Of a stretch of DNA of 64,000 bases, positions 58,065 through 64,000 are shown piece after piece. Source of the DNA: Patiria pectinifera (Eukaryota; Echinodermata; Asteroidea; Valvatida; Asterinidae); contig CM057142.1 of assembly GCA_029964075.1 (NCBI GenBank), positions 34,722,392 to 34,786,391 of the forward strand, written 5' to 3'. The notes below the pieces were generated by a model that was given only the letters and a program-made list of their open reading frames with translations, did no database searches and was not told the DNA's origin. The translations under genes and the position numbers were made by a program. Position 1 is the first letter of the stretch. Every line of letters begins with the position of its first letter.

Positions 58065-60299
58065 ATGATATCCAGCATGGCTGTCTCTTGTTTAAGTATC
58101 GCAGTGGTGCTGCATTTGTCGGTGGTTTTTGGCCTACTTTGTGTGCCTCCGTCAGAGGGTGCAATCAACCAGCTTCCACCAAACACTCCCGGTCACATGC
58201 TACCTTGTAAGTTCTGGAACTCTACCATGCTGGACTGCAGTGCGCGGAATCTGTCTTTAGTTCCAGCCGAACTCCTTCCAATCGCAACGGCTGTAGATAT
58301 ATCTGCAAATGACATCTCTCAATTGACCGAACACGATTTTATCAACTTGCCACGTCTGAGACATCTCAATCTCTCCATCAACGTCCTTCAGACTATCGGT
58401 AACAACACTTTCCGCAATCTGGTCACGCTGCAGACTCTCGATCTGTCCCAAAATAACATAGAGTCGTTGGATTCCAATGCATTCGCTGGGCTTCTTGAAA
58501 TGGAATATCTTGATCTGTCCAAGAATGGTATCATTTCCGTTCCTGCAGAAGCATTTCGAGACCTTGGAAATCTACGCCAACTCTCCCTGTTCTACAATTC
58601 GATGAGCGTGCTACCATCTGACTCCTTGGTGCCTTTAAGGAAGGTTCATACGCTAGACCTGTCCTTAAATTTGCTGGACTTGACTGACCAGTTCCACCTC
58701 GGCGAGGGATTCCGATCGATGAGAAGCTTAGAGCGATTGCTTCTTGCAGGGATGAATATAGATTATCTGCCAAATGTTTCCTTCTCGGCACTGCAGTCTC
58801 TGCCGATAACGTATCTTGACCTGTCTTGGAACAGCCTCTATTTGATAGGTAACGCTGCCTTTTATCCCCTCACAAACCTTCGGCAACTAAGCTTGAAGAA
58901 TACGTATTACAATGCCCTTGATAAGTTGCCGTCTGAAATTTTCCACTTGGATTTAAGCGGGTCGTTGCCCGATGTTGTGCATAGCCACACCCTCTCGGCG
59001 CAAATCGTTCGCCGTCTATCGCAGTATCTGCCTAATGTAACCTGCATCTCATTCGCAAAACTGTATATAGGGCGAATTCAAGAGTTGGCACTAGGGTCAT
59101 TGTCAACTCTCCAGAAACTTGACTTGAGTCATAACTTTCTTGGGTCCCTAACAAAGGGAGTCTTTAAAGGCTTAGATGATCTCCAAGAACTGGATTTGTC
59201 TGTGAACTTTTTTGAAGAAGTGCCTACGGATGCGCTGTCTGCGTTCAATGACACACACTCCCTCAGAATTCTCAACTTGGCGGGGAACAAGTTACGCAGG
59301 TTGAAAAAGGATGACTTCACATCTGTGACCCTTTTGACTACTTTGAATCTCGAGGGGAACCAATTGTTCAACTTAGCAGAAAGTTTGAGGTTACTTCCAA
59401 ACATTGAGCGCCTGTACCTCGCGGTCAATAACTTTTATCGAATTCCCCCGAGTGGTTGGAGTACTGCTCTCCCGGCTCTGCGCGTCTTGGACATCTCACG
59501 AAATGAGGGCGGGGAATATCTTACAAACACCCTCAGTTACTTGGCACCAAACCTCAAGGAGCTCTACGTCAACAACATAGAAGTCAACTTTGAACTCGCT
59601 GTTTTGCTGAATTGCACTTCTCTAGTCACCTTGGATGTTTCACACAATGAAATAAATGATGTAGCTTTTTATGATTCGTCTGGGTATGGGTGGACAGCGT
59701 TGAATCTGCCGCTTCTGGAGACCCTTAACCTTGCAGGGAACCAACTTACTTTCCTCTCTGCGAGTGTCTTTGATAACAACCCCCGCTTTCGAAGTGTCAA
59801 CCTCAGCCAGAACGCATTGGTGACTGTGAGTGAGAGTACTTTCTCGAACCTGAACAGTCTTGAGGCGTTGGACCTTAGCTTCAACGTCCTCTCAAATATA
59901 TCAGCTCTTACCCCTCGGCTCCCGCGTTTGAAAACGGTTACTTTCTCGGGCAACAGAATCACATTCGCGGACGTGAAGCTCTTCGCGGCTAGCCAGCAGC
60001 CGGCTTTGCGAGTGGTGGACCTGAGCGACAATGCATATTCATGCACCTGCGACGTTGAGGATTTCCGAGACTGGCTCTTAGAGGACACACGTATGCTTTT
60101 ACCATCACCGTCAAGGTACAGATGCAGCTCCCCAGAAGAGCTGCAAGGGAAACTGATCGCACTCCTTACGCTGGACTTCTGTGTGTCGTACCTGGCTTTG
60201 TACCTGGGCGTCGGCTTGGCGTCAGGTTTGATAGTCATCGTTGCGGTTGTCACCTTTTGCGTCCGGTACCCCTGGCACATTCGCTACAAATTCTTTTGA
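58065..60299 (+). CDS. Toll-like-receptor ectodomain with TM but no TIR domain (single exon, up to 744 aa)
   Basis: Predicted membrane receptor. The second ATG (58077, residue 5) has the better context and gives a 740-aa protein. A hydrophobic signal peptide runs to about residue 26, followed by an LRRNT-like cysteine pair (Cys48, Cys58). Some twenty LRRs follow (LxxLxLxxNxL, e.g. LQTLDLSQNNIESL, LEALDLSFNVLSNI) to about 655. An LRRCT is next with Cys660, Cys662 (CTCDVEDFRDWL), Cys687 and Cys706, then one TM at about 710-733. The cytoplasmic tail is only RYPWHIRYKFF, the juxtamembrane stretch typical of TLRs, and then TGA. A TIR domain of about 140 residues would be expected next; none is present in any frame downstream. 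Invertebrate deuterostome TLRs are often intronless and about 900-1000 aa, so this one is shortened at the C-terminus. A repeat starts 5 bases after the stop. It is either a disabled TLR or a signalling-less (decoy) receptor. Confidence 0.9.
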   Translation: MISSMAVSCLSIAVVLHLSVVFGLLCVPPSEGAINQLPPNTPGHMLPCKFWNSTMLDCSARNLSLVPAELLPIATAVDISANDISQLTEHDFINLPRLRHLNLSINVLQTIGNNTFRNLVTLQTLDLSQNNIESLDSNAFAGLLEMEYLDLSKNGIISVPAEAFRDLGNLRQLSLFYNSMSVLPSDSLVPLRKVHTLDLSLNLLDLTDQFHLGEGFRSMRSLERLLLAGMNIDYLPNVSFSALQSLPITYLDLSWNSLYLIGNAAFYPLTNLRQLSLKNTYYNALDKLPSEIFHLDLSGSLPDVVHSHTLSAQIVRRLSQYLPNVTCISFAKLYIGRIQELALGSLSTLQKLDLSHNFLGSLTKGVFKGLDDLQELDLSVNFFEEVPTDALSAFNDTHSLRILNLAGNKLRRLKKDDFTSVTLLTTLNLEGNQLFNLAESLRLLPNIERLYLAVNNFYRIPPSGWSTALPALRVLDISRNEGGEYLTNTLSYLAPNLKELYVNNIEVNFELAVLLNCTSLVTLDVSHNEINDVAFYDSSGYGWTALNLPLLETLNLAGNQLTFLSASVFDNNPRFRSVNLSQNALVTVSESTFSNLNSLEALDLSFNVLSNISALTPRLPRLKTVTFSGNRITFADVKLFAASQQPALRVVDLSDNAYSCTCDVEDFRDWLLEDTRMLLPSPSRYRCSSPEELQGKLIALLTLDFCVSYLALYLGVGLASGLIVIVAVVTFCVRYPWHIRYKFF

Positions 60300-60303
60300 G
60301 AAA

Positions 60304-60540
60304 ATGGTGGACACAAAAAAATGGAAGCTACTTTTAGTGAGTAAATTTGGGTAGCTATACAAAACATTCTTTTCCACTCCAACTAGCACCCAGATTGTGC
60401 CAACCATATCTCTAAAAGGCTTATGACTTTATAGGGGTTCTGTTTGCAATTAAAACTGGCACTGGAGGGGGAAATGTTCAATAGCTTTAACATTTAAAAA
60501 CGCATTTATTGCCTAGTTTCCAACAAATTCTCGAGCGGGG
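60304..60540 (+). repeat. Dispersed repeat R2, uninterrupted copy abutting the TLR stop
   Basis: It starts ATGGTGGACACAAAAAA and ends CAAATTCTCGAGCGGGG. It aligns with 48847-48889 plus 49219-49409. The homology starts just after the receptor's TGA and does not extend into the coding part. Confidence 0.78.
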
Positions 60541-60601
60541 AGCATTGAATCATGAATTGACAATGACACTGCGGTTTACTTACTATAATAGGCAAAAACA
60601 G

Positions 60602-60781
60602 CAGCGTCGCACCAAATTAGGTGAAACGTCTAGGGGGCACGGGGGGTGGGGGGGGGAGGTTGCACCCTTTTTTTCAAGGGGCGCACTGAAGGCAGCCGAG
60701 GTTTGTCTTTTGGTTTAAGTCAAATTTCAAATGGGGTGCACGTGCATCTTCAACCCCCCTCCCCCATAATGTACGCCACTG
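60602..60781. mobile_element. hAT-like MITE
   Basis: Ends CAGCGTCGCACC and GTACGCCACTG are weakly inverted. Flanking octamers AAAAACAG (60594-60601) and CAAAACAG (60782-60789) agree at 7 of 8. G- and C-runs inside match the other hAT-like MITEs here. Confidence 0.6.
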
Positions 60782-60890
60782 CAAAACAGTCCGAATAATG
60801 TACAAATTTCATTCTTGTGTTGTATGCTTTTTGATATGCTGCATTTATAATATGCACATTACTAACTATATGTGAAATGATTTGCATTCA

Positions 60891-60896
60891 AATAAA
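60891..60896 (+). promoter_or_regulatory. Candidate polyadenylation signal of the TLR-like gene
   Basis: The first clear AATAAA after the stop, about 590 bases downstream and beyond the two inserted repeats. Confidence 0.35.
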
Positions 60897-60899
60897 ATA

Positions 60900-61975
60900 A
60901 CTATACATTGGAACCAATGAATTTTTGTATTATACAGAGACCGTAAATTACACGTTTCAGCTCAATTCTTTGAGAAAAACAACTAAAAGATGCTAACAAG
61001 TTTATAAAGCATCTACATTTCGTCCCCGCTATAGCCACGGTATTCTTCTCCGTGTGTGTCGTAAGACGGTAGTCAAATCCAGTCCAGCCGTATCCGTCCT
61101 CTTTTGACCTCGTGGGAATAATTAATCATGAACACTTCTAAATAAGGACTGACATAATTTCTAACCAATCAGATTGCTCTTTACAAAAGCTGACCCAGAA
61201 GTGACCTCCTATAATACCAAATGAAATGGCAGCACGAAGTGCCGTCCAAAAATAAAAGCGCGCTGCTACTGGCTAACAAAAATGACCCTATAATTCAACC
61301 TCACTGAATATTCAATGCGAAGGAAAACGTCACGAAGTCTACGCAGAGAATCTGATTAGCTGACGATGAGTGTCAAAATAGTCAGCTAAAGAGGATGCCT
61401 ACATCTCATCGGTAAAGAGTACATTTTCGTAATGCCATAAACAATGAGCATTTTAACTTGTAGCTTTAATTTCTCGAGCCAGTACCAGACCTCTCAAAAT
61501 CATGGGGAGCATAACTTCGATTAGTCAAATTTACATACCCAAATATGCAGAGATCCGTTCAATTGGACTATAGCGCCCTCACATAATAGTAATCTGAGTG
61601 TTTCTTGTGTCCGACCATACAGTGATATTTTAATTTCCCATTCTGTAGAAAATACATCTACATTGATCCCAAATAATACCTTAACAGTAATGTGTACGTA
61701 CTTTATTATTATGTACGGCCACTTTTACCCTAATAATTGGCCAATTTATGTGTAAGCCCCGAAACAATACAGGTTTTTTTATAGAAATACAAGTGTAATT
61801 AACTCTTGGATGAGACGTTACACAAAATGAAAAATTCGGCCCATGTTTAGAATAATGAAATAATTACTCAATGAATGTCGAATCATTAGCGGCCCGAAAA
61901 TAATTCAGTGCTCGCAATTACTATAGACTCTTTCCCGTCCATGCATATATCAGAATCGACAAAATCGGGTCCGTA
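60900..61975. other. Intergenic, no feature recognised
   Basis: AT-rich, with no long open frame and no TIR-domain coding remnant in any frame. Confidence 0.5.
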
Positions 61976-61979
61976 CTCT

Positions 61980-63480
61980 CTTTTTTCAAAAGAGTGAAAA
62001 GGTAGAGTGCCGTTCTCAGATCATCAATCATAGGCTTGGAGGGTCGAGCCCCAGGTTGTCACCAGCTACATACATTTGTTTCCTGGGGGGGGGGGGGAAC
62101 TCACGACGACACGTGACTTTTGACGTCACCACCACTTGCAACCGGAGGTTTATATATATATATTATAAATTCCCGGCTTGGTAAGAGCGAGCCAGTAGCC
62201 CAGTCGGTAGAGTACAGTTCTCAGATCACGAGATGGTTCAAGGTTCGAGTCCCAGGTTGTCACCAGCGACATTTTTTTCCTCAGGGGGTTAGGGGGGACT
62301 CATGACGACACGTGACTTTTGAAGTCATCTCCTCTTGCGACCGGAGGTTTATATATATTATAAATTTCCGGTTTGGTAAGTGCGAGCCGAAAGCCAAGTC
62401 GGCAGACTGCCGTTCAAAGATCCTCAATCTTGGGGTTGGAGGTTCGAGCCCCAGTTTGTCACCAGCAATATTTGCTTTTTCATCAGAGTGGAGGGGAATC
62501 GGGAAGGGGACTCACTATTTTTTTCCTCTGGGGAGGGACACACGTGACTTTTGACGTCATCACCCTTTGCAACCGAAGGTTTCTATATATTATAAATTCC
62601 CGTCTTGCTAAGTGCGAGCCGGCAGCCCAGTCGATCATCGATCTTGGGTTGGAGGTTCGAGCCCCAGGTTGTCACCAACAACTTTTTTTTTTCGTCAGAG
62701 CGTCAATCATGAGGTTGGAGGTTCGAGTCCCAGGATGTCACCTGCGACATTACTTTTTTCCCTCGAGGGCCGGGGGGGGGGGGCTCATGACGACACGTGA
62801 CTTTTGATGCCACCACCCTTTGCATGCAATCGAAGGTTTATATATATTATATTATAAATTCCCTGCTTGGTAAGTGCGAGCCGGTAGCCCAGTCGGTAGC
62901 GTGCAGTTCTCAGATCATCGATCTTAAGGTTGGAGGTTCGATCCTAGGTTGTCACCAACAACAGTTCTATTTTCGTCAGAGCGAATGGTGCTGGGATTGG
63001 GGACTCAAGATGACACGTGACTTTTGACGTCACCACCCTTTGCAACCGGAGGTTTGTTTATATTATAAATTCCAGTCTTGGTAAGTGCGAGCTGGTAGCC
63101 CCGTCGGTAGAGTGCCGTTCTCAGATCATCAATCTTGAGGTTGGAGGTTCGCTGTCACCCGCGACATTTTTTTCGCAGGGGGAGGGGAGGGACTCATGAC
63201 GACACGTATCTTTTGACGCCACTTCACGTTGCAACAAGAGTTTGATAATTTATATATTATAAATTCCCGGTTTGGTAAGTGCGTGCCGGTATCCCAGTCG
63301 GTAGAGTGTTGTTCTCAGATCATCAATCTTGGGGTTGGAGGTTCGAATCCCAGGTTGTCACCATCAACTTTTTGTTGTTTAGTCAGAGTGGAGGGGGGTG
63401 TTGAGTGGGGGGACTGACGACGACACGTGATTTTTGACGTCACCACCCATTACAACCGGAGGTTTATATAGGCCTAAATT
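61980..63480 (+). repeat. Tandem array of tRNA-Lys-like SINE units (about seven copies)
   Basis: Each unit has: ACGTGACTTTTGACGTCACC, then CTTTGCAACCGGAGGTTTAT, AT repeats, TAAATTCCCGGCTTGGTAAG, then a tRNA-like part with A-box-like TAGCCCAGTCGGTAGAGTG and B-box GGTTCGAGTCCC, then GGTTGTCACCAGCGACA and a G-rich run. The ACGTGAC or ACGTATC landmark recurs at 62111, 62310, 62542, 62795, 63015, 63204 and 63425 (period 189-253). The tRNA part most resembles tRNA-Lys. One unit is partly duplicated internally (two B-boxes at about 62655 and 62720). No unit folds as a complete tRNA with a matched acceptor stem. Confidence 0.85.
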
Positions 63481-63484
63481 TTAA

Positions 63485-64000
63485 ATTCCCAGGGTTGGTA
63501 TTTGATACCCTTTTGACATAGAGCTATATTAAACTACCAGAGACGCTTTTAAGCCGCTCTGGGCGCAGACATTTTGAATTCATGTGCGTGTTGTAGAACT
63601 CAATCAAATTAGACGGACTGAATTTTAAAAGTGTACTCTAAATGCAACGCTCAGGTAGACCATACGCAAACGTCATGACGGTTCATAAAAACGTCAGGGC
63701 AAAAAGCATCTGCAGTGGATACGCGTGCTAGCGTTGCGCTGTTTGCGTGGAGCAAAATGAAATGCTCATTACTGATCGTGCGTTTCGATGTTGGGTCACC
63801 GAACTTGGGTGTATTGGCTTCGATAACGCACCGGTATGGAATACAAACGCAGATATGCAAATAGACGTACAAAATACGTACACTATTTCGAGTTTTCCAT
63901 AGTTTTGTGCACAAACATGGATGCGCCCAGCAGGCACCACTTTGTACATGAGTCAGCGCTCTAGTAGTTTAATATAGCTCTATGAATTTTGATCGACATA
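63485..64000. other. Right edge, with a possible inverted pair
   Basis: ATAGAGCTATATTAAACTAC at 63519-63538 and its inverse near 63964-63983 (GTAGTTTAATATAGCTCTAT) frame about 465 bp with no coding potential, suggesting another inverted-repeat element. No gene was recognised. Confidence 0.6.

Noticed and set aside
60300..62000. A downstream TIR-domain exon for the Toll-like receptor
   Set aside because: All frames were scanned for a 130-150 codon open region or TIR-type blocks; none is present, and there is no good splice donor near the receptor's stop.
62170..62270. Functional tRNA-Lys gene
   Set aside because: A- and B-box-like sequences are present, but no full cloverleaf with matched acceptor stem; the unit is part of a SINE array.
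62120..63417. Series of similar open frames of about 60-144 codons
   Set aside because: Translations of the tandem SINE units; frames shift from unit to unit.

Overview
This is eukaryotic genomic DNA: AT-rich, intron-rich, and packed with transposon fragments, fold-back elements and tRNA-derived SINEs. The protein families point to a marine invertebrate deuterostome: a tandem CYP46-like cytochrome P450 array, an intronless Toll-like-receptor ectodomain, and an AAAP amino-acid transporter. The family mix and repeat style suggest an echinoderm, perhaps a sea star, but this is inference. Only four protein-coding loci look intact or near-intact; most other open frames are repeat-derived or chance.

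Layout. Positions 1-32757 hold a head-to-tail array of four CYP46-like loci, all on the minus strand: gene A (5' exons 1-4, running off the left edge), pseudogene B (only exons 11-13, cut off by a LINE fragment), gene C (complete, 13 exons, 509 aa) and gene D (complete, 13 exons, 513 aa). C and D have identical exon phases, and identical exon lengths from exon 2 onward. Positions 35093-44189 hold an 8-exon AAAP-family transporter, minus strand, 465 aa. Positions 44190-58064 are a transposon graveyard: nested fold-back elements, a broken non-LTR retrotransposon interrupted by a 1.4-kb hAT-like element with a perfect 8-bp target duplication, and a pyrimidine-rich low-complexity block. Positions 58065-60299 (plus) hold a single-exon Toll-like-receptor ectodomain with a transmembrane segment but no TIR domain; a dispersed repeat begins within a few bases of its stop codon. 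Positions 61980-63480 hold a tandem array of about seven tRNA-Lys-like SINE units.

How the genes work together. The P450s are predicted ER-membrane monooxygenases of the cholesterol-24-hydroxylase-like clan, expanded by tandem duplication. The transporter and the Toll-like receptor are unrelated neighbours with no visible functional link. The most interesting signals are the repeat-bounded TIR-less receptor, the birth-and-death P450 array with a duplicated promoter module and a duplicated half-exon, the SINE-derived satellite, and several uncatalogued inverted-repeat element families present in two or more copies here.
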